A stretch of DNA of 64,000 bases from the NCBI GenBank assembly GCA_914767715.1, contig OU612068.1:26474001-26538000 (forward strand), read 5' to 3'. This document shows positions 25,394-37,906 of the stretch, piece by piece. The translations under genes were made by a program, and so were the position numbers. How positions within the stretch are numbered: position 1 is the first letter of the stretch; each line of letters opens with the position of its first letter. This stretch comes from Membranipora membranacea. Its lineage: Eukaryota > Bryozoa > Gymnolaemata > Cheilostomatida > Membraniporidae. Under the pieces are notes generated by a model. It was given only the letters and a program-made list of their open reading frames with translations, was not told the origin of the DNA and made no database searches.

Positions 25394-28170
25394 ATGGAGA
25401 GAATGATTTGTCGTTTTCTAGCAGTAGCTTCTCTTGCAGCATTGGTTCAGGTACGTTTTGGATCAAGTTGACCAAATAAAACAGGCAGTACTTCGTGTGA
25501 CACTCAGACTTAAAAAGTGTAGGAAATTGAGAATTGTGCTTAAGGCGTAGGTACTAGAACGGCTGTCCACGCCTCATGAAACAAGAGAGTGTATTAAATT
25601 CTGTTGTACTGAGACAAAAAACTGCAGCGATAAAAATCTTGCTCGTCAGTTTTCCAAGCTACTCTTCTCTGCCGTCTGATACTACCCACCCAAAATTATT
25701 TTGTGGTCTGTGATGTGACCGAAATGTTCGTGGTTGTGTCAAGAACAAACTTTTTATCGGAATGTCTATCATAACTAAAAGTGCAATAATTCTGCATCGA
25801 TCTCAATACTAAAAGGTTCATAAGACCAAAACCACACTGTTGCATAACATTTGAAAATTTGCTTGTATGATTAAAAACTAAACTTTTACAGGGACATGGG
25901 TATATTTTGGGCCCACCACAGCGGAACTCAGCATGGAGAGCTGGGTTTCCGACGCCAGCTGACTACAATGATATGGCTAACTTCTGCGGAGGAATGTCGG
26001 TAAGTCAATCATGGCAATATGACTATAGCACTACTTAGCCTGTCTTAACAAGCTTTGTTGTGGGGGGGGACAACCCGCAAAAAATCTTGTCAATACAGGC
26101 TAAGCACTACTCTGCTAGGGAAGGTTGTAATGGATGATGAAGATGAATTATTTACCAGGCTACACAATTGTAACGTCAGCTTAAAAATTTGTGTGGGAAC
26201 AATGTGCATAACCTATGAGCTAGTGGTGAGCTAATAGTGTTTGACAAGCCATAGCTTAGCCACAAAATATCCAATAACAGATATTTGAGACCTCAAACTA
26301 ATATTGTCTTAGAGTCAGAAATAAGACTTGCAGTTAGCCATCATCCCAGTTTGCCTTAGGTTTCTGGACTTATTCAGCCTTCAACCCCATGATGTCTTGA
26401 TTGTCTCAACTGCATGGCTTATTTTGGAGGTCAAATGCTCTACAATAAAGCTGTCAAGAGTTAGTTTATAATTATTAGATAGAAACTAACCTCCAAAAAA
26501 ATTGTGTCACAACTATACACCATCAGCATGATTCAACCAAATACTAACAACCTTCTACTTGCACATTTTATTATTCAATTATTTTTGCACTGGCTGGTAA
26601 ACATGATTCCAGTATTCCATTTTATTTTTGTTCCAGGTTCAGCACAATGCCGTGAATCAGGGTAGGTGTGGAGTGTGCGGTGAAGAATATTCAAATCCAA
26701 ACAAGAGATTTGAACCAGGTCCAGCAAACAAGTATGCTACAGGAGTTATCGTCGGGAATTACAGCCAGGGCGATACAAGTATGTGTAACAACTTAAATCA
26801 CTCATCAGTCACAGCAATGAACTAAACCTTCATTGGTCACAGTGAGACACACACCCGCTGACAGACTAATATTTGCTCCAAATGTCCCTTTGTCTTTCTT
26901 GAAGTTATCTCTCAGTGTCACCAGAAGAAGACAATTCCAAATTATCCTACATTTTGATTTTTCAGTTGATATCACCCTAATGATCACAGCTTTCCACAAG
27001 GGGTACAATGAGTACCGTCTCTGTGAGAATAACATACCACAAGTAGGACAGGATGGCAGTGTCGCAGTGACCCAAGACTGTTTTAACCAACATTTACTGA
27101 CAGCTCCAAACGGCGACACACAGTAAGTCATAACAACCCTTCAGATTGCCAATTAAAACAAAACATGGACATATTTATTATTTTGAGGTTTGTTGAGGTT
27201 GTATATTTTTCTGTAAAACACAATATTTTGTATGCACCATACACCAATATCTTTTATAAAGAGTACGACTTATTTACAGGTTCCCTGCTGTTTTTGGTCA
27301 GTCCACACACAAAGTAGTCCTGAGCCAAGACGTAACATGTACCAACTGTATCCTACAGTGGAGATATAGAACAGGTAAGGCAACTCCTGAGATATCTTAT
27401 TTTACTAATCTATTACATTGGAAATTCAAAAAGCACATGTCAAAGGTCAAATTTTAGAGGTAACAATAAAAATTATTATGATCAACATATAAAAAATTTC
27501 ATGTTTATAGAGGTAACCTATAAAACCAATCAATAATGTAAGAAACTGAAAGATACTTGTTTCACTGTGTTCAAAAGCCCTGAGCAGATAAAACAATATA
27601 ATATGGTTGGGTCACTGAGATTGGCCACCTTCTAACTGTCTAATGTTCAGGGCACTCCTGGTGGAAACGTTGATTGATGAGCAATTGCTAATCATTCCAT
27701 TTAATACTTTAACAGGTAACAACTGGGGATGTGAGGATGATGACTGTGGATCAGGAAAAGGACCACAGGAAGAGTTCTGGGGCTGTTCTGACATTTCTAT
27801 CAGCACCAGAGACGGAGGAACACCAACGGAACCCACCACCAAACCAACAACACAAAAACCGACCACTCAAATTAACAATACACCATCAACACAGAAACCA
27901 ACAACACAACAAGCAACGACACAGCAACCAACAGCACAGAAACCATCAACACAGCAACCATCAACACAGAAACCCGTAACTACACCACATGACACCACTA
28001 AAACAACCACTCCACCTGTCCCTACCGCCACAACAAGGCCACCAGGACAGAGAATCTGTATGGCCTATGGTGCGTATGAGAGAGTTGTAGGAATGGATAT
28101 GTGGTGTATGAGAAACTGCAATCACATACCGGCTTTCTGTCCTGAATCCCACTGTATATGTCTGAATTAG
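25394..28170 (+). CDS. Secreted AA15-like copper oxygenase with six-Cys tail, gene B
   Basis: Six exons: 25394-25450, 25892-25999, 26637-26778, 26966-27122, 27280-27374 and 27716-28170. They encode 337 aa. The signal peptide (about 1-20, FLAVASLAALVQG) precedes His21, the presumed copper-brace N-terminus after cleavage. The second brace His is 113 (ITAFHKGYNEYRLC) and the axial-position Phe is 207 (GPQEEFWGCSDISI). Exons 2-5 match gene A exactly in length and phase, so the genes are paralogues. The linker is rich in Thr, Gln, Pro and Lys (repeats like TQKPTTQ, TQQPS), unlike the TEAP linkers of C and D. The C-terminal module keeps six cysteines (CMAYGAYERVVGMDMWC, NCNH, FCPES, CIC). All brace residues are intact, so an active enzyme is expected. 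The substrate (chitin, cellulose or other) is not deducible. Confidence 0.9.
26037..26102. repeat. Short foldback repeat in gene B intron 2
   Basis: Begins tagcctgtcttaacaag and ends cttgtcaatacaggcta, imperfect inverted repeats around a G-rich then C-rich centre. Related ends occur near 19111-19186, 21370-21390 and 57331-57352, which suggests a dispersed short foldback family. Confidence 0.5.
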
Positions 28171-29486
28171 TTAGTTATTACCTTTTTAGTTGCTTTTATT
28201 CTTTTTCTTGCCATGAACCAGGTGTCCTTCATTTTCCATTGAACCTGAAAAAAGGTTGGCCAGGATCAGAAATATAGGAAGCTTGTTGAGAATTTGCGAC
28301 TTTCTGTATATTTACATTCACTGATCGGCTTTATGTAGACTTTAACTGAATAGTGGACCGGATATAAGGACACTTTTGCAATACACTTGTCCAAATTGTA
28401 CCGCCTATATACTGCTACAAATGTCTACATGTTTCTTTTGCTTCTGATCATCTATCTCAAACTCAAGCCAGCAATCCCATCATCTCACTAAAGAATTTCT
28501 TTCTATCTTGAGACGGTTTTATAATATTTAATTTTTTTGTTCTACTAGCATTTATTTTCGTAGAGAAATAAACTTTACAATGTTTATCATCAATTTATTC
28601 ATCATCGGTAAGAAATTACAGTCTAGTAAATTCTAGGAACAGGAATGAGTGAGAGATCAGTTCACTCAAATTAATTTTTTCATGGCGTTATGCTTATATA
28701 ACATAACTTTCAGCTAATAGTCAAATAGCGCTAGGTATTATGTGACCTTGATCCTGTAATGCTTCAATGAGGTATGGCTACCAAACATCCAGAATAGAAT
28801 AGTAGTTCATTTAATCTGTTAAAAATCACATATTTCGGATAGCTTTATCAACATAGACCCTCCCCTGTTATACTTGAATCATCGCCTCAGTGCGTCATTG
28901 GCAAGATAAACCTACCAAGATTGTACCATAATTGTGAAATTATGTACATATTGTGCACTCCCTAGTTAAGTTGTTTATCTTTACGATGCTTCATGACGTT
29001 AACAATCGTGAGTAAATTCGGTATTCAAGATTGCAGTTCAATAAATATGCCTACATCTACATGGCCTTGGAAGCATATACCATGCTTTTGAACACTGCAC
29101 GTGCATGGAAGAATAGAGCGTAGTTTCTCACCGTGAAAACTACAGACTAAGATTGGCGTAAGGAAATTCACCACTAATAATCTACCAACCAATGAATCGA
29201 ACATCAGAATTAAATGATAACAGACTCTATGATAAACTTTCGACCTTTGTCTTATTGGCACTCTAGCAAATGAAACGTAAATATTAGTGGTGTTATCTTC
29301 AATACTTAAAACTCTCCAGCTACTACGACTGGTATATATTTATATATATATATATCTAGACTTAAAACGAAGACTGATATTTACTTACACCTTAGGTAAA
29401 TGCCCAAGATTTGGCTGATGGTATGGATAATGACCAGATGTCGTAGCATCACCAGGGGATTTTGTTTGCACAATGAATCTAGATGT
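28171..29486. other. Gene B 3' UTR and B-C intergenic region
   Basis: AATAAA at 28567-28572 is a candidate polyadenylation signal for gene B. A TA-rich microsatellite is at about 29332-29358 (counterpart near 42772-42800). No gene is seen. Confidence 0.45.
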
Positions 29487-29509
29487 CTTACACAAGATTA
29501 AGATAAAAT
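29487..29509 (+). promoter_or_regulatory. Shared promoter block of gene C
   Basis: cttacacaagattaagataa followed by aat lies about 93 bp before the gene C ATG. The same block is found before D (35336-35358), C' (42931-42953) and D' (48449-48471) at almost the same distance. It is conserved across paralogues with otherwise diverged flanks, so it is probably part of the core promoter. The GATAAAAT at its end may serve as a TATA-like element. Confidence 0.5.
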
Positions 29510-29601
29510 GAAAATGAAAGCATTATATGGAATTCTGACTCTTATGAACCTTCCCCGCTGCTATTGTCGGACATTCGGGAGTAAAGAGTCTAGCAGTGAA
29601 G

Positions 29602-32600
29602 ATGAATCACTTACTGCTCTCTGTATTAGCTGCTGCCTCTCTGACAGCGTTGGTCCAGGTATAGTAATTTATTATCAATTAATATCATTTATCCACGCAG
29701 GCAAGTTGTCAGAAACTTTCAATCATTAAAGCATATATTATGTCTGAAAATGTAAATGCTTATGTTGTAATGTTCGTTCCATCTCATAAACAGTTGAGAG
29801 TGTTTTCCTAGTTGCTCTGAGGCACCAGAGCTCAAAAGTTCAATGGATCTAGGAGTTCCCTCCTGACTATCCTTTTGGTTTTCAAATAAATTCTCAACAA
29901 ATTATCATCATTTACACTGCTTGCCAGGTCACACTCACAGATGACAAAAACGCATGAAACTATTAGCAGGTTTAGTGCATCATATCGATCAAGTTAGTTT
30001 TATATTGTGCATGAGTTATCTTCACTTGTACAAAGAGTGTACAAATCAACATAATTTCTTGCAGCTTTTTTGGGTGAAAATAATACTTAGAAACACTAAC
30101 ACCATGTGTTGTTTTTAATTCAGGGACATGGCTATCTGATAACACCACCACAAAGAAACTCCGCATGGAGGGCTGGATTCAACACACCTGAAGACAGCAA
30201 TGATATGGCTGGATTTTGTGGAGGTGCTCAGGTGAGGAAACTAAAATATTTTTCAAAGCTCCAACTTAAACTGAAACTGAGATGCCTAAAAAGTTATTCA
30301 CTGGGTTAACCTCAAACTACCATGACCTTCACCTCAAAACACACAAAAATTACCGATTTGTTGAACAGATATACCACATATATTATCTTTGATCAAATAT
30401 CTTACTCATGGCAACGAAACCATTTTTTCCCCACACAAGGTACCTTGGTCACAATTGCCTACATTCCTGCTATTAAGGTAATGTCAAAGACCGATCCGAA
30501 TATCAACATATTATATACCGTTGGAAAGCTGCCGAGCTACTGAAAATGAATACCTGAACAAAAACTTGATTCGATGACGTTGTGTCATTTTAGGGAGGAA
30601 ATGAGGCAAAAAACGCTCTTTTTGTCAATGCAGATGGAGGAGTCAAATTAATTGCAAAAAATTTCAAAACATGTGGAATGTATACTTAGAGATTGCATTC
30701 ATCATTAAATCACTTCACGCCACACAATGCATTTTTTTTTGTGAAGCCGTGAAAATTTCAATCATTAATTCACAACAGATCATAGGCTGGAATCAAAATT
30801 AATTATGATTTTCTCTTAGAGTACTCTTCAAATGTCATACAAATTGACTTTCAAAAAATTAGCTTACATATTGCAATGACAGTAGACTCTCGAATACGGC
30901 TAATATTTTCGCCGCCTTTGCATAACGCCAAACATGCTGTCCAAATAACCATTATTGTGGCCAAACAAAGTTTTTTTGAATGCTCTCACATACGAAGCCG
31001 CTTTCATTAACCATGGTGCACACAAGAAATGCCAACACAATTTTTCATTGCATCTTCATTTTTCTTGAATTTAACGCAAAAGAATGCCAAAAAACACCTT
31101 AAAAGTCCCTAAAAAGGCCTCAAAAATCCCTAAAAATAGCTGTTTTTTGGCATTCTTTTGCGTTAAATTAAAAAAAAATGAAGATGCAATGAAAAATGAT
31201 GTTGGCATTTCCTGTGTGCGCCATGGTTAATGAAAGCGGCTTCGTATGTGAGAACTTTCAAAAAAGCTTTGTTTGGCCACAATAATGGTTATTTGGACTG
31301 CATGTTTGGCGTTATGCAAAGGTGGCGAAAATATTAGCCGTATTCGAGAGTCTACTGTCATTGCAATATGCAAGCTAAATTTTTGAAAGTCAATGTGTAT
31401 GACATTTGAAGAGTACTCTAAGAGAAAATCATAATTAATTTTGATTCCAGCCTATGATCTGTTGTGAATTAATGATTGAAATTTCACATATTTTCACTGC
31501 TTCACAAAAATTTATGGCGTGACGTAAAAAGTCAATTTAGACTAGTCATATATCAAAGAAAATCAAATTTTACGATGAACGCAATCTTTAAGTATACATT
31601 CCACCTGATTTGAAATTTCTTGCAATTATTTGACTGCTCAATCTGTATTGATAAAAAGAGCGTTTTTTGCCTCATTTCCTCTCTAAAACGACACAACATC
31701 ATCGAATCAAGTTTTTGTTCAGCTATTCATTTTCAGTAGCTCGGCAGCTTTCCAACAATATATGATATGTTGATATTCGGATCGGTCTTTGACATTACCT
31801 TAAGATTGCTGTAATCCTTCTTTTGCAGACTCAGCACGGCCCAAAGAACCAGGGAAGATGTGGAGTGTGTGGTGAGGAATACTCAGATCCAAACAAGAGA
31901 TTAGAGCCAGGACCGGCTAACAAGTACGCTACAGGACTGATCACTGCTAATTATCAACAGGGAGAAACAAGTACGTATCTACACGTTAAACTTTGACGCA
32001 ATTTACTGATAAGTTTGAAATATTATAATGTGGTAAGCTTACATCTGTAAGTGTTGCCCATACGCAGTATTTTTACAAAATTGAACCCATGGCAATCATT
32101 AAATTAGCAGAGAGCAGTTAATTGCAATATGTGATATAATTTTGTGTATTTTGTCTCCAGTTGATGTCTCGGTGGTGTTGACCGCATTTCACAAGGGATA
32201 TTATGAGTTCCGTCTTTGTGAGAATGATGTACCTCAGAAAGGAAGGGATGCAAGTATAGCTGTGACACAACAGTGCTTCGATCAGACCCTGCTCAAATCC
32301 CCATCCGGCGAAACAAAGTAAATTTAATAATCTTTTTAGCTCTTTTTTAGTTGCACTAAGAATTTTGAGAACCTCTGGCCCATCTCTTCTATCTATCCCG
32401 CTGCAGTCTACTAACTACTGGGCTCAATTGACGCCCCAGGTGTGCTCTGACCTGCCTGCAAACTGTGAGCAACTTGGCGCCAAATATGGCGACTGCGCCC
32501 TTAAGGCACCCTTATTTCTCAGTCTTCAAACAGAGACAAACTTGCGATTTTGACTCACAATACTGAGGAGTCGGAATAACTTGCTCTGTCCTAACATCCT

Positions 32601-33662
32601 ATGAGAATCCTAACACGATGGTCAGGAAGCAATCACAGCCCTCACCTACAAACTACACAAATCAACTCCTCTCGTCTTGCTCTTTGATATTATTGCATCC
32701 TCAACTATTATCTTGTTTTATTTGACAGGTTCACTGCTATCCCAGGCCAGTCTACACACAAAGTCGTACTAGATTCTGATGTCTACTGTACTAACTGTGT
32801 ACTACAGTGGAGATATAGATCAGGTAGGCTACACTTTAATTGTGTCCTTATTTCGAACAAATCTGGGCCAATTGGTAGTTCTGAGTGCTGACATAAGCAC
32901 AAAACTATTCCCTCACTAAATCAGGCTGGTCCATTCAAATTACTTTTTTAAAAGATTATCTTTGTATATATTACCTTTTTTTACAAAAATTAACAGCAAT
33001 ATTTGGAGAGGTTAATTCCGTTGGATGAGTTGTGGGTGTGAGGATGCACAAGCATGATGCTTTAATTCATGTTCAATGATGTAACAACCATAAAATGTAA
33101 TAACCTTTTACGTAATTATTTTATTCTTAAAGGAAACAACTGGGCATGCGAAGGAGAAGGAGATAAAAAAGTATGCGGAACTGGAGTTGGACCACAAGAA
33201 GAGTTCTGGGGATGTTCTGATGTTGCCATCGCACCATGGAGCAAGCCAACAATTGCACCAAAGACTGAGGCTCCAACAACTGAGGCCCCAACAACTGAGG
33301 CTCCTGCAACTGAAGCCCCAACAACAGAAGCACCCACAACTGAAGTTCCCACGACTGAAGTTCCCACAACTGAAATTCCCAAAACAGAAGCACCTGCATC
33401 TGAGGCGCCAAAAACCGACGCGCCAACAACTGAAGCGCCCAAAACAGAAGCACCCACAACTGCTGCCCCCACTAGACCTGTACCCACAACTGGAGCTTCA
33501 ACAAACCCACCCCAACCAATGCGCCCGGATCCTCAAGATAATGGAAGGAAAAGTTGCAAAGGAACAAGCCTTTACAGCGGATATAATTACGATATTTATT
33601 GTGACCAGAACTGCAATCATGTCAGGCCCTATTGTCCACCATCTATCTGTGAATGCAGCTAA
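29602..33662 (+). CDS. Secreted AA15-like copper oxygenase with TEAP linker and six-Cys tail, gene C
   Basis: Six exons: 29602-29658, 30124-30231, 31829-31970, 32161-32317, 32729-32823 and 33133-33662. They encode 362 aa. The signal peptide (MNHLLLSVLAAASLTALVQ then G) precedes His21 of HGYLITPPQRNSAWR. The second His is 113 (LTAFHKGYYEFRLC) and the axial-position Phe is 211 (GPQEEFWGCSDVAI). The linker (about 222-320) is a run of TTEAP-type pentapeptides, a likely O-glycosylated spacer. The tail (CKGTSLYSGYNYDIYC, NCNH, YCPPSICEC) keeps all six cysteines. Intron 2 holds a 1.3 kb foldback element. From about 33380 onward the linker, tail and 3' flank resemble gene D more than the partner C', which points to exchange within the repeat-coding linker. 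Polyadenylation signal AATAAA is at 33803-33808. Confidence 0.9.
30477..31799. mobile_element. TTAA-flanked 1.3 kb foldback transposon in gene C intron 2
   Basis: A near-complete palindrome. The left arm starts GGTAATGTCAAAGACCGATC and the right arm ends with its reverse complement (gatcggtctttgacattacc pattern). Arms are about 620-640 bp around a short loop near 31100-31140 (aaagaatgccaaaaaaca versus tgttttttggcattcttt). TTAA lies directly outside both ends (30473-30476 and 31800-31803), the target duplication expected for piggyBac- or Kolobok-type insertion. It has no coding capacity, so it is a non-autonomous element. The matching intron in unit 2 lacks it. Confidence 0.85.
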
Positions 33663-35335
33663 AACTGACTTCATCAGAAGCATTTATATTTTGAATGTTT
33701 AAACTCCTTGTTTGTATTATGGTTAAATTTTCATACAAAATTCAATTTGTTACTGTAATTTCACCCAATATCAATGCCTTTAGTGGCTTTATTGGTTTCT
33801 CTAATAAAATTTGTCTTTAGCAAACTATTTGATAATGCTGACTTTTATTTTTTGCTTAGTACACTCTTCTCTTACTTCTAGATTAAAAAAACAAATCCAA
33901 GAAAACCATATATGTATTCGAAGCCGTGTTTCTGAGATGCAAATAATGGAGTTAATCACTTGGTTGATTAAGGTCTGATATACCATCTGATTATTGACTT
34001 GTGGGGTAGTAGATTGCAGTCTGTAGGCTAGAGATGAGCCTTTTACCGACAAATAAAATGAAACATGCATACTTTATGTCGCAAGCGGTAAAAGAGCTCC
34101 TTGATACTAGTCAAAGAACAAAGCATTGATCATTATGTTTGAGATGATTTTTATGGCAGTATTTTTAACACAAATCAACTCTCTGAGGTGTCCCGTACCG
34201 ACAATGGACAAATTAAGCTTATGTAACCCTATTGCACATAGGCTGAATATGGTGGTATTGGTGGAATAGTATGAAATAAATGAATATGGCTCTAAGTTGT
34301 GATTGTCAAAAAGATTAATCAGCACATTCAAACCAGCTTCTTTTTGAGGGCAGTGAGATGCCACAGTACGCTAACAAGCTTGCATTTCATTGCAAGGAGA
34401 TAGGTGCGTGGTTTTCAGTTCACTTTTGCACCGGTGAGCATTTCTCATTATGAGTTGTATACGCCCATGTTAGTGTCACCCTTGGATGTTTTTATTTTTG
34501 AAATCTCAATAACCTATGGCAGTCTAAGACTAACATTGCATAAAGAGAGATCATACCTAGCAAATATTTATTATAAGATTTTTCCTGTATTCAAATGGCA
34601 TGGCATGTGCAAGGTTGCAAAGAGTCTAAGTCATTGAATTCCATATCTGGAATAGCATCATTAGCTTTCTTTTGCAAAACAAAGGGCTTGCAAAAATAGC
34701 CAGTCCCTAGTAGCAATCTAGAAATGCCCTAATCATCGACACTGTATTGAGTATAATTACTGTTTGCAATTTTGTAAACAAGACAATTTCTCAGGCTAAT
34801 TATTCTTGCTACTAGGGACAGCCAATCAGATAACAGTCAGATGGGTCCCTGTGCTTAGTGTCCTAACCTTATAACGCTATGATACTATTTCCATTCTAAG
34901 AGAAGAATCTAATTCAGTGGTCTAAGTGCATGCCATGCAAACAGTAGACTTAAACGGGTTTAAGAAAATTACCACATACAATTGGACCCACGTTTGTTTT
35001 GCAACGTGCCCAGGTCTTCCCGAGTTGCTTTATGCAAAGCTCTGTTTGATTAATATAATATAATCAATCAATGAATCGTATGAATGATAACAGACTCAGG
35101 GATAAAAGCCTCTGACTTTTAGCAATCTCCTTACCAAACGTTAGTGGGGTTCTCTCAATACCTGAAATTTTAGATTATTGCAGAATTTTTATTTAAACCC
35201 AATCTATAGACTTAGCACTAAAACTGATTTCCACTCACAGCTTGCATAAATTTACGAGATTTGATCGATGGCACGGAATAATGACCAGATGAAGCGTCAC
35301 CAGAGATGAATTGTTTGTACAGAGAAATTTCATAT
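33663..35335. other. Gene C 3' flank and C-D intergenic region
   Basis: 33720-34120 resembles the 3' flank of gene D (shared stretches near acccaatat.aatgcct, gatgagccttttacc and agctccttgatac). The unit 2 counterpart (47220-48047) is different and instead resembles the sequence upstream of gene C. The two units realign from gcatgtgcaaggttgcaaag (34604). Unit 2 then lacks about 297 bp between two gtctaagt copies (34622 and 34919). Confidence 0.55.
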
Positions 35336-35449
35336 CTTACACAAGATTAAGATAAAATTGAAGTCAAAGTACAATGTAAAATTCTGCCTCTTAAATACCT
35401 TCCCCACAGAGATTGTCATCATTCGAGGTTGAAGAGTCTAGAAGAGAAG

Positions 35450-36462
35450 ATGAACCGTTTATTGCTCGTTGTTGTAGCTGCTGCCACTCTGGCAGCTTTG
35501 GTACAGGTAAGTTAAATAGGCTAATAAAATATTTTTATTTTCTAGATATTATAATTCCTCTGAATCTAGGATTTGTACAAAATTATTGTTATTAGGTCAT
35601 AATGTTAGGAATGAAAATGTAAATAACAAAAATTTTATTTCATTTCAAATTTTCTATAATAATACAATTTCTTGTGGTTAACTTTTTGCACATAGTTGTA
35701 GGGAACCCCATGCTCAGATTTTTATATGCCGGAAGAGTTATCGTCTCTTACAATAAGAGCGCACAATTCAGTGTGGTTTATTGAAGTTTATTGCATTAAA
35801 ATAAATTTTTGAAACACTCGTTTTTCATTTAGGGACAATCCACGATTGAAGATGTGATTACCACTGCTGGAGAAGTGACTACCATCGCTGAAGAAGTGAC
35901 TACCATCGCTGAAGCAGAGACTACAACAGCTGAGGTGGCCTCAACTGAAGAGCCTAAAACTGAGGCACCTACAACTAAAGCGCCTGCAACTAAAGCACCC
36001 GAAACTGAAGCACCCAAGACCGAAGCACCCAAGACTGAGGCACCCAAAACTGAAGCACCCAAGACTGAAGCACCCAAGACTGAAGTACCCAAAACTGAAG
36101 CACCCAAGACTGAAGCTCTTAAAACAGAAGTGCCAACAACTGAAGAGCCCAAAACTAAAGCACCTGCGACTGCATCGCCCAAAACCGATGCGCCATCAAC
36201 TGAAGTGCCCAAAACAGAAGCACCTGCAACAGAGGCTCCAACAACTGAAGCAGCCACAACTGCTGCCCCAACTAGACCTGAACCTACAACTGATGCTCCA
36301 ACAAACTCACCTAAACCAATGCGCAAGGATCGTCCAAAAAATAGAAAGAAAGTTTGCAAGGGAAGAGGCATTTACCAAGGGTTTCAGTATAATATTTACT
36401 GTAAACAGAACTGCAATCACGTCCCACCCTATTGCCCGCGATCAGTCTGTAAATGCAGATAA
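35450..36462 (+). CDS. Secreted TEAP-repeat protein with six-Cys module, AA15 domain absent, gene D
   Basis: Two exons, 35450-35506 and 35833-36462, encode 228 aa. Exon 1 gives a signal peptide (MNRLLLVVVAAATLAALVQ) homologous to that of gene C. Exon 2 begins GGACAA (Gly-Gln) exactly where the oxygenase paralogues read GGACAT (Gly-His). It then runs straight into an acidic stretch (STIEDVITTAGEVTT), a long array of KTEAP/ATKAP/TTEAP pentapeptides, a basic segment (RKDRPKNRKK) and the six-Cys module (CKGRGIYQGFQYNIYC, NCNH, YCPRSVCKC). No part of the catalytic domain remains, including both brace His. The promoter block, signal exon and intron end are shared with gene C, so D most likely arose from a C-like gene by internal deletion. 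The frame is open and conserved in D'. A structural or glycan-binding extracellular role is inference. AATAAA is at 36631-36636. Confidence 0.85.
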
Positions 36463-37454
36463 AACTGACCTCAACTCAAACTTTGTTACTAAAACCTCAG
36501 AAGCATTTATGTATTGCATGATTAAATTCAGTTGTAATATTTATGGTTAAATTTTCTTTTTCAAAAAATCCAATTTTTTACAGTACTTTTACCCAATATT
36601 GATGCCTCGGTTGGCTATATTGGTACGTTAAATAAAATTTTTCTTCTTGCATACAATTTGATGTAGCCAACTTCAATTTATTGCCTACTACACTCTTAGG
36701 CCTAGGCCTACTACATAACTGAAAACCAGATGTGAGAAAACCATAGGCTTCATGTCTTCAGAGCCCTTTAGGCTAAAGATGAGCCTTTTACCCCAAAAAA
36801 ATGAAACATGCAAGTAAAGCTTTCAACTAACATATACGTAGCCAACACCTGATAAGACGCCTAGAGCAATATTGCATGCAGTCAGACAAAAAGCTCCTTG
36901 ATACCAGTCAGAGAGCACAGCACATATTATGAGTTTCTTCCTGCAGTCGATTAATGACTCGAGTGTGTATGTTGTTGGTCTAGTCCTGGTCATCAATTGC
37001 AAAAAAAAATTACAATAACGAAACTGAGCAACAGTTGGGTCTTTATCTACACGCTCATCTCAAGATGAAGTGTTGTAGTCCAATCAATGCTTATAAGAGT
37101 TAAGAGATTGAACAGGACTGAGGCTGTCGATCAGTTTAAAAATAAATATAGGCTACATTATATTATATCATATGATGATATTACCATCCATGCATTGGCC
37201 CCTGTGAATTGCATGCCTTTACTTTGTCAATGTCCAGTTGGTTGATACTGGACATTGGCAAAGGAATTTAGTTAAGACATGTAAGTAAGTCCCTAGGGCG
37301 GGCCCATGGGACTTACATGCCTTTAATTTGCCTATGTCCAATATCAACTACTGATTGATACACTGACTGGACATTGGCAAAGTTGAAAGTAGTGAAATGG
37401 CATTTGGGGCCAATCTATCTATATCTAAGATGATAATGTTCTCATACATTCATT
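36463..37454. other. Gene D 3' flank
   Basis: The 3' UTR is followed by non-coding DNA. At 37223-37385 there is a cluster of hairpins: tttgtcaatgtccagt paired with actggacattggcaaa, catgtaagtaagtccc paired with gggacttacatg, and a further tgtcca/tggaca pair. The unit 2 counterpart is at about 50351-50515. Confidence 0.45.
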
Positions 37455-37899
37455 CAGGGCTCTCAACCACTCAGATTTAGCCCGAGTTACTCAGGTTTTT
37501 GGATTCAAACCAGGCAACTCAGGGGATTTTAGAATATTAGCTAAAAACTCAGATTTTGCCTCATATTCATCAAAGTTAGGGAATTCCTCTCGTTGTGGCC
37601 TAGTTGTATGATTATAAAGAAACAATTTTATGTTGTGATATATGAAATACATTAACCAGGATGAAGTTTACAGTAATCCTATATCAATGATCTCTGCTAA
37701 CAACTCTAAAAAACCAGTACCATTCATATGCAGCCTAAATTGCTCTCTAGGCTTTGGCGGCCGGACCCATTAAGGAGGCTAACAGTGCTCTAAAACTGTA
37801 AGCTGTTTGTGCACAGGGCATTTCACGCCTTTGATATGCCACCTGCAACACGGCATCGGCAAAACTCAGATTTTTGATCCTCCCAGGTTGAGAGCCCTG
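37455..37899. mobile_element. hAT-like MITE (445 bp)
   Basis: Perfect 14-bp terminal inverted repeats CAGGGCTCTCAACC and GGTTGAGAGCCCTG, flanked by ATTCATT on both sides (7 bp visible, near the 8 bp expected for hAT). There is no coding capacity. The unit 2 copy (from 50584) has lost its right end in a deletion, so the insertion predates the segmental duplication. Confidence 0.7.
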
Positions 37900-37906
37900 A
37901 TTCATT

